A stretch of 56,216 bases of DNA, taken from assembly GCA_964468125.1 (NCBI GenBank), contig CAYXVF010000031.1:1-56216 (forward strand), given 5' to 3'. The stretch is from CAYXVF01 sp964468125 (lineage in GTDB: Bacteria; Myxococcota; XYA12-FULL-58-9; CAYXVF01). The notes beneath the pieces were generated by a model. The model saw nothing but the letters and a program-made list of their open reading frames with translations, did not search any database and was not told the DNA's origin. Positions 9,018 to 17,069 of this stretch are shown here, piece by piece (the stretch's first letter is position 1; each line of letters begins with the position of its first letter). The translations under genes were made by a program, and so were the position numbers.

Positions 9018-10655
9018 TCAGCCGGCGGCGCGCTCGTCCTCCAGGTCACGCCGCGGATTCGGTACTATCGCGAGCAGGGCCTTTTCGTCGACCTCGTCGA
9101 TCAGCGCCTTGGGCATGTAGCGCTTGGCGTACTCCCGATAGACGCCGCTCTTCACGAAGAGATCGAAGAGGTCGGCGTCTACGTGGTTGTCTCGTTTCAT
9201 GAACCCCATGATTCGCATCGCCTCGCTCAGCTTCTTCGGAGCCTTGTAGGGGCGGTCCGTGGCCGTGAGCGCCTCGAAGACGTCGGCGATGATCATGACC
9301 CGAGCGGGGATCGACAGCTGCTCGCGCGTGAGGCCGAGAGGATAGCCGGTGCCGTCCATCTTCTCGTGGTGACCGCCGGCGTACTCGGGGACCTTGGCCA
9401 GGTGTTTCGGGAACGGCAGATTCTCCAGCATTTCGATCGTATGCACGATGTGGTCGTTGATGATCTGACGCTCCTCGCTGGTGAGCGTGCCGCGGCGGAT
9501 CGCTAGGTTGTAGACCTCGTCGTCGGTGAGGAGCGGTTGACCATTCGCGAGCGTTCGGCCGCCGATTTCTTCGATCCGCGCGAGATTCTCATCTGCCAGA
9601 AACTCGCCGCCCTGGTTCACGCTGCGAATGAAGGCCAGGTCGTCCTCGAGATTTCGACACTCTTTGTTAAACTGGGCGCGCAGCTTTCGTCTGTTCGCGT
9701 TCTTTCTGGCTGCGGCGCGCAAGAATTTCACTTCTAGCTCGGACTTGTAGAGCTCGAAGCGTGTTTCCACGTCCGAGATTCGGTCATAGATCGTTTCGAG
9801 CTTCGTCGCCTTGTCCATGACGTGGACCGGAGTGACGATCTTACCGCAGTCGTGCAGCCAAGCGGCGATGTGGAGCGCTTCCCAATCCTCTTCATTGAGG
9901 TTGAACTCTTCGAGAGGCCCATCAGTGGCAGCGCAGGCCGCCCGGGCGAGCATCTCGGTGATGACGGGGACGCGCTTGCAGTGGCCGCCGGTATAGGGCG
10001 ACTTGCGGTCGATGGCGTCAGCGATCAGACGAATGAAAGAGTCGAGGAGGCCCTTCTGCGCCTCGATCAACATCTGGTTTTCGAGCGCGACGGCTGCGAG
10101 CGACGCGAGGGACTCGACCAGCTCGGCAACGGCCGGGCTGAACTCCACCACTTCGCCGGAGACCTCGTCCATCGCGTTCAAGAGCTGAAGGACGCCGATG
10201 CAGTTGCCCTTCTTCGAGACCATGGGAATCGTGAGGAAGGACTTTGAGCGGTAGCCGTTGTGCTCGTCGAACTTCTTCGTCCCCGAAAAATCAAAGCCCT
10301 CGGCGTGGTAGGCGTCGGGAATGTTGAAGGTTCGGCCTTCGAGGGCAGCATGCGTGGCGACGTTGTGGTGATTCGGGTTTCCCGCGGAGTCGTAGAGGGG
10401 AATGCGGGGCAGGGTGATCGGTTTGCCGGTGGTGCCGCCTAGGGCGATCCCCAGCGAATCGGTCCGCATGATCGCGAACTGCAGATGGTCGTCTTCGGTG
10501 CGTAGGTATACCGTACCGCCATCGGCTCGCGTGATGTCTTTGGCTTCGAGAAGGATGGTTTCGAGCAGACGCTCGTGGTTCTTCTCAGTCGACAGAGAAA
10601 TGCCGATCTGGGTCAGCCGCTGAAGCCGTTGGAGCTGCTCTTCGCCTTGATTCAT
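9018..10655 (-). CDS. GAF-HD-GYP protein, probable cyclic-di-GMP phosphodiesterase
   Basis: The N-terminal GAF domain spans about residues 10-195. The HD-GYP domain follows, with the metal pair His268-Asp269 in AAWLHDCGKIVTP and the diagnostic HHEKMDGTGYP at 429-439, both intact. HD-GYP enzymes hydrolyse cyclic-di-GMP to GMP/pGpG. Between the HD pair and the GYP motif lies an insertion of about 110 residues rich in Arg, Lys and Glu (KSELEVKFLRAAARKNANRR) that may form a coiled coil. There is no membrane segment. The ATG at 10655 is chosen because the GAF helix begins within ten residues; the frame runs 28 codons further up but crosses into the intergenic region shared with the divergent moaB. 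Confidence 0.9.
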   Translation of the reverse strand: MNQGEEQLQRLQRLTQIGISLSTEKNHERLLETILLEAKDITRADGGTVYLRTEDDHLQFAIMRTDSLGIALGGTTGKPITLPRIPLYDSAGNPNHHNVATHAALEGRTFNIPDAYHAEGFDFSGTKKFDEHNGYRSKSFLTIPMVSKKGNCIGVLQLLNAMDEVSGEVVEFSPAVAELVESLASLAAVALENQMLIEAQKGLLDSFIRLIADAIDRKSPYTGGHCKRVPVITEMLARAACAATDGPLEEFNLNEEDWEALHIAAWLHDCGKIVTPVHVMDKATKLETIYDRISDVETRFELYKSELEVKFLRAAARKNANRRKLRAQFNKECRNLEDDLAFIRSVNQGGEFLADENLARIEEIGGRTLANGQPLLTDDEVYNLAIRRGTLTSEERQIINDHIVHTIEMLENLPFPKHLAKVPEYAGGHHEKMDGTGYPLGLTREQLSIPARVMIIADVFEALTATDRPYKAPKKLSEAMRIMGFMKRDNHVDADLFDLFVKSGVYREYAKRYMPKALIDEVDEKALLAIVPNPRRDLEDERAAG

Positions 10656-10725
10656 GGGTGCCCCTGAGACACGAATCATAGTTGGGTCGCGAGGACAAGT
10701 CAGCCTCGCCCAATGGGAGCCGTAA

Positions 10726-11256
10726 ATGGCTGGAATCAATCAAGAAAAAGAGTTCAAAAGCGTGCGCATTGCGGTCCTGACGGTCTCCGACACGAGAACG
10801 CCGGAGACGGACACGTCCGGGGATGCGCTCGTGCGCTACCTGAAAGAAGACGGCCACGAGCTCGCGGACCGGGCCCTGGTTCGGGACGACGTGGAGATCT
10901 TGGCCCGAACGCTCGCCGAGTGGATCGAGCGACCGGACGTCGATGTGGTCGTGTGTACCGGTGGGACGGGGATCACGGGGCGCGATGTCACGCCAGAGGC
11001 TTTCGCCCGGGTCGTCGAGAAGGACATTCCGGGATTTGGCGAGCTGTTTCGCATGCTCAGCTACGACGTGATCGGAACCAGCACGATGCAGTCACGCGCC
11101 ACCGCCGGGGTCGCAAAAGGAACCTACCTCTTTGCCCTTCCTGGGTCCGGCGGAGCGGTGAAAGACGGCTGGACGAAGATCCTGCGCTATCAGCTCGACG
11201 CGCGCCACGAACCCTGCAACTTGGTGGAGCTCATGCCCCGGCTGAACGAGCGCTGA
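10726..11256 (+). CDS. moaB: Molybdenum cofactor biosynthesis protein MoaB/MogA family
   Basis: The 176-residue protein belongs to the MoaB/MogA family, which binds molybdopterin and catalyses or assists its adenylylation before molybdenum insertion. The signature is VVCTGGTGITGRDVTPEAF (residues 84-102), the substrate-binding loop, followed by PGFGELFRMLSY and later FALPGSGGAVKDGW. Only this one cofactor gene is present, so a molybdoenzyme must be supplied from elsewhere. It is divergent from the HD-GYP gene (70 bases between starts), and its last 26 bases overlap the 3' end of the convergent histidine kinase gene. Confidence 0.9.
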   Translation: MAGINQEKEFKSVRIAVLTVSDTRTPETDTSGDALVRYLKEDGHELADRALVRDDVEILARTLAEWIERPDVDVVVCTGGTGITGRDVTPEAFARVVEKDIPGFGELFRMLSYDVIGTSTMQSRATAGVAKGTYLFALPGSGGAVKDGWTKILRYQLDARHEPCNLVELMPRLNER

Positions 11257-12976
11257 GCTCGGGCTTGGCGAAGAGCGCCTCCAGCGCCTCGGCGAGCTGT
11301 GCGCGGGTGAACGGTTTAGCAAGAAAGCCATAGCCGCGCGCGGCGATCCCTCGTGGCTCCAGCTCCTCGGCGAGATGCCCGGAGCACACGAGCACTCGGC
11401 CGGCGGGATTGGCCGACTGAAACGCTTCGATGACCTGCTGAACAGAGGCCCCGGGCATGACCGCATCCGTACACAGGAGCACGAGCCCTTCGGGCATGTC
11501 CCGTATCGCCGCGTCGCCGTGCTCCCGGGTGAGCACCTCGAATCCCATGCGGGCGAGCAAGCGCTCGAGTGCCTCTCGAACATCCTCCTGGTCTTCCACC
11601 AGGAGCGCCTGCCCACTAAACATCGACGGTCGCGACGGATGGGCCACGGCTTCGTGTGTAACAGCCGGTGCTTCCGCTTCGGGCAGCCAGATGTGAACCG
11701 AGGTCCCGCGTCCCGGCTCCGACTCGATACAAATTTCGCCCCCAACTCCCGTGACCAATCCGTGGGACATTGAAAGGCCGAGACCGGTCCCCTTGTCCGG
11801 TGATTTCGTGGTGAAGAAGGGCTCGAAGGCGCGACTCAGTGTCTCCCGAGACATGCCCATGCCATCGTCGCTCACCGCCAATGCGACACCACCGGTTGAG
11901 TTCTTCAGGTCCCGGGTCTCGAAGCGAATACACCCTCCGTTTTGTGTCATCGCGTCCCGCGCATTGATGATCAGATTGAGGAGGATCTGCTCGAGCTGCT
12001 GCTCTGGCAGAGGCACGAAGCGAGAGGAGCTTGCGTGCACGCGCACCGAGACGTCGTCGGGGAGCAGACGCCCGATCGGTTCGCGCAGCCGATCCACCAC
12101 CTGAGAAGGGGAGCAGGACGCTGTCGCGGTGGGGGCGTTGCGCGAGAAGGCCGCGAGCTGTCCGGCAACGCTCTGAGCGGTCTTGCTCGCCTGCACGATT
12201 CCGCTCGCGAGACGTTTGACCTCAGAGGCCGAAAGCTCGCGTTCCTCGAGCAGCTCGGCGTTCGAGAGCACGACTGCGAGGGCGTTGTTGAAGTCGTGGG
12301 CCACACCGCCGGCGAGGCGACCGAGGGCTTCGAGACGCTGCGCGCGCTCGGCTGCGCCTTGGGCCTGTTGGCGTGCGTCCCGCTCTTGTTCCGCGAGTGC
12401 TACCGCCTCCGCGGCGTCGGAGAGACTCCGTCGATGCTCCTGCATGATCGCCGAGACGATGAGCACCACGAAGCCAAAGGAAAGGAGCGCTCCGATCCCG
12501 GTGCGGAGCCACTCCTCCGCAGGGATCCCTTGCGGAAAGAGCTCGCCCGTGCCGAAGGTGTGCATCGAGAACGCGGTGAGTCCGAGGGCCGCGAGCACAT
12601 AGGCGAGGGCGCCAAACGCGAGCTCTCGGCTGGAGAAGAGCGCTGGGTAAACGATCGCGGTCGCGAAGATGGCCCCCGCCGCAAAGGTGGGGCCCTGCTC
12701 GAGCAACTGCATCGTCCCGGAAAACGCGGCGAGGCCGAGAGCTACTGCCGTCCGGTAGAAGAAAGTCGGTGGCCCTAGGCGATAGAAGGCAAGCGCGACT
12801 ACGGGCGCTGCGGTCAGGAGTGCTTCGGCGAGCGAGAGGCCGTCGCCGTAGAGCTCCGCGATGAGCATCAGCGCGGCGAAGGGCACACCGATGTAGGCGA
12901 TCGCGACATAGAAATAGCGCTCGACCGCGCGTTCGAGCGCGGAATACGTGTCGGGTATGACCCTTCGCCCGATCAT
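11231..12976 (-). CDS. Membrane hybrid histidine kinase with C-terminal receiver
   Basis: The 581-residue protein starts with about six hydrophobic helices (residues 20-185) and no large extracytoplasmic loop, so it probably senses membrane state or a small ligand. A dimerisation/phosphoacceptor helix follows with the H-box AGGVAHDFNNALAVV. The ATPase domain then has the N-box NLIINARDAM and the G-boxes DDGMGMS and DKGTGLGLSMSHGLV. A receiver domain ends the protein, with the acidic pair in LLVEDQEDV and the phosphoacceptor Asp in LLCTDAVMPG. Autophosphorylation and internal phosphotransfer look possible; no DNA-binding output is present. Its ATG overlaps the topA TGA (ATGA at 12976-12973), which implies translational coupling to topoisomerase I. 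Confidence 0.9.
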   Translation of the reverse strand: MIGRRVIPDTYSALERAVERYFYVAIAYIGVPFAALMLIAELYGDGLSLAEALLTAAPVVALAFYRLGPPTFFYRTAVALGLAAFSGTMQLLEQGPTFAAGAIFATAIVYPALFSSRELAFGALAYVLAALGLTAFSMHTFGTGELFPQGIPAEEWLRTGIGALLSFGFVVLIVSAIMQEHRRSLSDAAEAVALAEQERDARQQAQGAAERAQRLEALGRLAGGVAHDFNNALAVVLSNAELLEERELSASEVKRLASGIVQASKTAQSVAGQLAAFSRNAPTATASCSPSQVVDRLREPIGRLLPDDVSVRVHASSSRFVPLPEQQLEQILLNLIINARDAMTQNGGCIRFETRDLKNSTGGVALAVSDDGMGMSRETLSRAFEPFFTTKSPDKGTGLGLSMSHGLVTGVGGEICIESEPGRGTSVHIWLPEAEAPAVTHEAVAHPSRPSMFSGQALLVEDQEDVREALERLLARMGFEVLTREHGDAAIRDMPEGLVLLCTDAVMPGASVQQVIEAFQSANPAGRVLVCSGHLAEELEPRGIAARGYGFLAKPFTRAQLAEALEALFAKPELSARSAGA

Positions 12977-15780
12977 TCAGTGCTGGCTATGGAGCCCGTT
13001 TTCTTTGCGTCGGTCTTCTTGGCGCCGGTCTTCTTTTTCGAAGAGGTCTTCTTCGACGTCTTCTTCTTCTTGCTGGTCTTCCTCTTGGCGGCCGCCTTCT
13101 TCTTTGTCGTCTTCTTCTTAGCCTTGCTCTTGGTCTTTTTCGCGGCGGCCTTCTTAGTGGTCTTCTCAGCGTCCGTATTCGCTGCTGTCTTTGGCCCGGC
13201 CTTTCCGCCCTTGCGCGCGATTCGCTGCTCGATCAGCTGGAGCGCTTGCTCCATCGTGACCTCTTCCGGCTGAACGCCTTCGGGCAGCGACGCGTTGACC
13301 CGCTTGTACTTGATGTAGGGACCATAGCGGCCCTTCATCACTTTGATCGGTTTGCCGTCCTCGGGATGGTCGCCGACGACCTTGAGCGGCTCCTGTCCGC
13401 CGTACTTCTCGCGCTTCTCCTTCAAGAGCTCGAGGGCGCGCTCCATGCTGATGCTCAACACGTCGTCTTCCGGTTTGAGCGAGGCGTAGAGGCGGTTGTG
13501 CAACACGTAGGGACCGTAGAGTCCGATCCCCGCTTTAACCACTTTGTTGTCCTCCGGGTGCTGGCCGATCGTCGTAGGGAGTGCGAGGAGCGCAACCGCC
13601 GTGTCCAGATTCACCTCGAGAGGATCGCGATTCTTCGGAATCGATGTGCGCTTCGGCTTCGCCTTCGGGTCGGTCATCTCGCCGAGCTGAATGTAGTGAC
13701 CGAAGCGGCCGTGCATCAAATAGACGGTCTCGCCGGTCTCCGGGTGTTTGCCGAGCGGTGTGTTGTTCAGCTTGGCGCGCTCGATCAGCTTGTCGATGTA
13801 CTCCCTGTCCACGTCTGCCGGCGCGAGATCCATCTGGAGCGATACGGTCTTGCGCTTTTCGTTGCCCTCTTCGTCGAGCTCGGGCTCATCGTCCTCATAT
13901 TCGATGTAGGGCCCGTAGCGACCGACGCGGATCAGGTACGGCGCTGCCTTCTGCGAGTGAATAGTGCAGACCTCGCGCGCATCGACAGTAATCCCTTCCT
14001 CGACCTTCGGTAGGAGCTCCTTGCGGTAGAAATTGGTCAGGTAGGCAAGGGGGTTTTCCCCTTCGGCGATCGCATCGAGCCTGCGCTCCATCTCGGCGGT
14101 AAACTCGAGGTCCACCATGTTCTCGAGGCTTTCCTCGAGCAGATTGGTGACAGCCATGCCAATGAAAGTCGGGATGAGCTGTTTGCCTTTTGCCACGACG
14201 TAGCCGCGCCGCTGCACGGTGTCGATGATCGAGGCATAGGTGGACGGCCTGCCGATTCCTTCTTTTTCGAGCGCTTTGACCAAGGCCGCCTCGGTGTAGC
14301 GGGCCGGGGGCTTGGTCTCGTGGTCGATGGCCTCGAGGTCCTTGCAGATCGCTCTGTCCGCCTCATTCATCTCGGGCAAGAGCGAAGATTGGTCCTCCAG
14401 AGATTCGTCCGGATCGTCCGAGCCTTCGACGTAGGCGCGGAAGAAACCCGGAAAGAGCACTTCTTTGCCGGAGGCACGAAACTCGGCGGTCTTGCCTTCC
14501 GGAGTATTCGCGTGAAGCTTCACGGTCGTGAATTCGAGCTTCGCATCCGCCATTTGCGTGGCAACCGTACGCTGCCAGATCAGCTTGTAGAGCTTGGCCT
14601 CGTCTCCGCCGACCCCGACCTCCTCGACCGTACGCATCTCCTGGCCCGCCGGGCGGATCGCTTCGTGCGCTTCCTGGGCTCCGGCGGAGCTCGTGGAGAA
14701 CTGTTTGGGCTCGGGGCTCAGGTATTCGCTGCCGTATTTGTTTTCGATCTTCGTGCGCGCCGCCCTGATCGCCTCCTGCGAGAGGTGGACCGAGTCCGTT
14801 CGCATGTAGGTGATGTGCCCGTTTTGGTAGAGGTTCTGCGCGATCTGCATCGTGCGTCGGGCGCTGTAGCCGAGCTTGCGGTTCGCTTCCTGCTGCAGCG
14901 TGGAGGTCGTAAAGGGCGGGTAGGGCGTCCGCGTGACCTGACGCTTTTCCACGCTCGCCACGACGAAGGGCTCATTCCTCAGATGCTCGACCAGGTCTCG
15001 GGCGTCGTCGCTGAGGAGGAGGAGCACCTCGTCCTTCTTGTCATCGTGGAGCTTGCCGGTCGTCTCGTCGAAGTCCTTGCCTGTTGCGAGGCGCTTGCCG
15101 TCGAGGCTGACCAACACCGCCTCGAACTCGGTCCCGCTCTTGTCGAGGAGGGCCTTCAGGTCCGAATACCTCGCGGGGACGAAGGCCATGCGCTCGCGTT
15201 CGCGCATCACGAGAATTCGGACAGCCACCGATTGAACGCGCCCCGCGGAGAGCTTGGGCTTCACCTTCTTCCAGAGCAGGGGCGAGACCTCGTAGCCGAC
15301 GAGGCGGTCCAGGACCCGCCGGGTCTCCTGTGCCTGAATCAGGTTGTTGTCGAGCTCCCGGGCGTTCTCAACCGCAGACTCGATCGCTTCCTTGGTGATC
15401 TCGTGGAACACCATGCGCTTGGTGGGAACCTTGGGCTGCAGCACCTCCATCAGGTGCCAGCCGATGGACTCGCCTTCTCGGTCTTCGTCCGTGGCGAGGT
15501 AGAGCTCATCGCTCTCCTTGAGCGCGGCCTTGAGCTCTTTGACGACCTTCTTCTTCTCGTCCGGGATGATGTAGATCGGCGTGAAGCCGTTGTCGACGTC
15601 GACGCCGATGCGCGCCCAGGGCTTCTTTTTGACCTCCGCGGGGATTTCTGCCGCGGAGGCGGGCAGATCGCGCACGTGGCCCATGGAGGCCTCGACCCGG
15701 TAACCGGCGCCGAGGAATTTGCGAATGGTCCGCGCCTTGGTGGGCGACTCGACGATGACCAGCTTCTTACTTTCCGCCAT
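12973..15780 (-). CDS. topA: DNA topoisomerase I
   Basis: Type IA topoisomerase that relaxes negatively supercoiled DNA by single-strand passage. The Toprim domain includes LVIVESPTKA and LATDEDREGES, and the catalytic tyrosine is Tyr325 in HITYMRTDS. The C terminus lacks four-cysteine zinc fingers. Instead it carries about four repeats built on a GRYGPY-type core (VGRYGPYIEYED, MHGRFGHYIQL, IGLYGPYVLHN, KGRYGPYIKYK). It ends in a tail of about 75 residues made almost only of Lys, Ala, Thr and Ser, resembling histone H1 tails. The length is 935 residues. The start is the ATG at 15780, at the first residues of the Toprim strand. cysC lies 56 bases upstream on the same strand, and a histidine kinase overlaps the stop codon. 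Confidence 0.97.
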   Translation of the reverse strand: MAESKKLVIVESPTKARTIRKFLGAGYRVEASMGHVRDLPASAAEIPAEVKKKPWARIGVDVDNGFTPIYIIPDEKKKVVKELKAALKESDELYLATDEDREGESIGWHLMEVLQPKVPTKRMVFHEITKEAIESAVENARELDNNLIQAQETRRVLDRLVGYEVSPLLWKKVKPKLSAGRVQSVAVRILVMRERERMAFVPARYSDLKALLDKSGTEFEAVLVSLDGKRLATGKDFDETTGKLHDDKKDEVLLLLSDDARDLVEHLRNEPFVVASVEKRQVTRTPYPPFTTSTLQQEANRKLGYSARRTMQIAQNLYQNGHITYMRTDSVHLSQEAIRAARTKIENKYGSEYLSPEPKQFSTSSAGAQEAHEAIRPAGQEMRTVEEVGVGGDEAKLYKLIWQRTVATQMADAKLEFTTVKLHANTPEGKTAEFRASGKEVLFPGFFRAYVEGSDDPDESLEDQSSLLPEMNEADRAICKDLEAIDHETKPPARYTEAALVKALEKEGIGRPSTYASIIDTVQRRGYVVAKGKQLIPTFIGMAVTNLLEESLENMVDLEFTAEMERRLDAIAEGENPLAYLTNFYRKELLPKVEEGITVDAREVCTIHSQKAAPYLIRVGRYGPYIEYEDDEPELDEEGNEKRKTVSLQMDLAPADVDREYIDKLIERAKLNNTPLGKHPETGETVYLMHGRFGHYIQLGEMTDPKAKPKRTSIPKNRDPLEVNLDTAVALLALPTTIGQHPEDNKVVKAGIGLYGPYVLHNRLYASLKPEDDVLSISMERALELLKEKREKYGGQEPLKVVGDHPEDGKPIKVMKGRYGPYIKYKRVNASLPEGVQPEEVTMEQALQLIEQRIARKGGKAGPKTAANTDAEKTTKKAAAKKTKSKAKKKTTKKKAAAKRKTSKKKKTSKKTSSKKKTGAKKTDAKKTGSIASTE

Positions 15781-15836
15781 GCAACACGCGTGCTTTCTCC
15801 CGGGCGCCTGAGGCGAGGCCTCCGGAATCCGACATA

Positions 15837-16361
15837 TTATAGGTACCCCTGTCGCGTCAGCTCTTCTTCGATCGCGTTCAAGCACTCCTCTACCGACATC
15901 TGGTCGGTTCGCAGGTGCACCTCGGGGTCTTCCGGTGGCTCGTAGGGGTCGTCGATGCCTGTGAAGCCCGCGATCTCCCCGGCGCGCGCCTTCTTGTAGA
16001 GCCCTTTCACATCGCGAGCCTCGCAGACGTCGATCGGCGCGTCGACAAAGACCTCGATGAAGGGCCCGACCATGTCCCGGGCTCGGGCCCGGGTGGCGCG
16101 GTAGGGCGAAATCACCGCGGCCACCGCGATGCCGCCGTGTTTTGCCACTTCGCGCGCTACATATGCGACACGCATGACGTTGATGTCCCGGTCCTCGCGG
16201 CTGAAGCTCAGGCCCTTCGACAAATGCGTGCGGATTTCATCGCCGTCGAGGACCGTCACGGTGCGGCCACGGTCCTCGAGGCGTTTCACCAATCCGTCGG
16301 TGAGCGTGCTCTTCCCAGCGCCGGACAGGCCCGTGAGCCAAATCGCGCAACTGTTCCCCAT
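15837..16361 (-). CDS. cysC: Adenylyl-sulfate (APS) kinase
   Basis: CysC phosphorylates adenosine 5'-phosphosulfate to PAPS using ATP. All family motifs are intact: the P-loop GLSGAGKST (residues 11-19), VLDGDEIR, SFSREDRDINVMRV, FVDAP, and the substrate-side segment GLYKKARAGEIAGFTGID. The length of 174 residues is normal for a free-standing enzyme. I chose the ATG at 16361, which begins eight residues before the first strand. An in-frame extension runs up to the assembly gap 53 bases away, so a longer N terminus and the promoter cannot be judged. cysD and cysN are about 10 kb away across the gap. Confidence 0.93.
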   Translation of the reverse strand: MGNSCAIWLTGLSGAGKSTLTDGLVKRLEDRGRTVTVLDGDEIRTHLSKGLSFSREDRDINVMRVAYVAREVAKHGGIAVAAVISPYRATRARARDMVGPFIEVFVDAPIDVCEARDVKGLYKKARAGEIAGFTGIDDPYEPPEDPEVHLRTDQMSVEECLNAIEEELTRQGYL

Positions 16362-16414
16362 TGACACGGTCGTTACCCCGAAGTCGCCCCCGAGCACAAG
16401 TCGCACGATGACGC

Positions 16415-16514
16415 NNNNNNNNNNNNNNNNNNNNNNNNNNNNNNNNNNNNNNNNNNNNNNNNNNNNNNNNNNNNNNNNNNNNNNNNNNNNNNNNNNNNNN
16501 NNNNNNNNNNNNNN
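16415..16514. other. Assembly gap (100 N)
   Basis: Exactly 100 undetermined bases, the conventional placeholder for a scaffold join of unknown length. The promoter side of cysC and the true neighbour of the DUF423 gene are hidden. The sequence resumes with a short tandem repeat, which could be why assembly failed here. Confidence 0.97.
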
Positions 16515-16525
16515 AGGAGAAATCG

Positions 16526-16558
16526 ACCTGGTGACATTCCCCACCTGGTGACATTCCC
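16526..16558. repeat. Two copies of a 17-base tandem repeat at gap edge
   Basis: ACCTGGTGACATTCCC occurs at 16526-16541 and again at 16543-16558 (period 17), 11 bases from the end of the N run. A 12-base perfect palindrome, TTCCCCGGGGAA, follows at 16562-16573. The array may continue into the unsequenced gap. The GGGGAATGTCACC core on the opposite strand is reminiscent of dispersed REP-like repeats, but that is inference. Confidence 0.75.
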
Positions 16559-16652
16559 GAATTCCCCGGGGAAGGGAAATCGCGGTGGCACGGTCGAAGG
16601 GCCGTCCCGGGCGTTGAATCGGGCGCCGAAGCGTGGTGTGAGTCGTTCTCTC

Positions 16653-17021
16653 ATGGACCGACTGTTCTTGCTGATCGCCGGAATTCTCGGCGCGACCGGG
16701 GTCGCCGCCGGAGCCTTTGGGGCGCATGCGCTGCGCGAACGCCTCGAGCCGGACCTGCTCCGGGTCTGGAACACGGGCGCCGACTACCACCTGCTGCACG
16801 CAGTGGCCCTCCTAGGTGTCGCCTGGGTAGCGAACCGTTTTCCCGGCGCCGCGGCGCAGACCGCGGGATGGGCGATGGTCGCGGGAGTCGTGATCTTTTC
16901 CGGCTCCCTTTACGCCCTCGCCCTTTCCGGGGTCAGAGTCTTGGGCGCGGTCACGCCTCTCGGCGGACTCGCGTTCATCGTCGGTTGGCTTGCCCTCGCA
17001 GCCTCTGCCTGGCGTGCCTGA
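16653..17021 (+). CDS. DUF423 small integral membrane protein
   Basis: This 122-residue protein has four predicted membrane helices. The N-terminal LLIAGILGATGVAAGAFGAH followed by ALRERLEP and the YHLLHAVALL segment are the hallmark of the DUF423 (YwdK) family, whose function is unknown. The start at 16653 is the ATG just before the first helix; the frame is open further upstream towards the gap, but that stretch (GKGNRGG...) does not look coding. aroC follows 48 bases downstream on the same strand. Confidence 0.88.
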   Translation: MDRLFLLIAGILGATGVAAGAFGAHALRERLEPDLLRVWNTGADYHLLHAVALLGVAWVANRFPGAAAQTAGWAMVAGVVIFSGSLYALALSGVRVLGAVTPLGGLAFIVGWLALAASAWRA

Positions 17022-17069
17022 AGCGCGCATAGGTGCTACCGTTCTCTTCATCCTGATACGAGCACGCAC

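Noticed and set aside
14320..15945. 541-codon open frame on the plus strand
   Set aside because: It lies antisense to topA, whose motifs are all intact. Long antisense frames are expected at this GC content.
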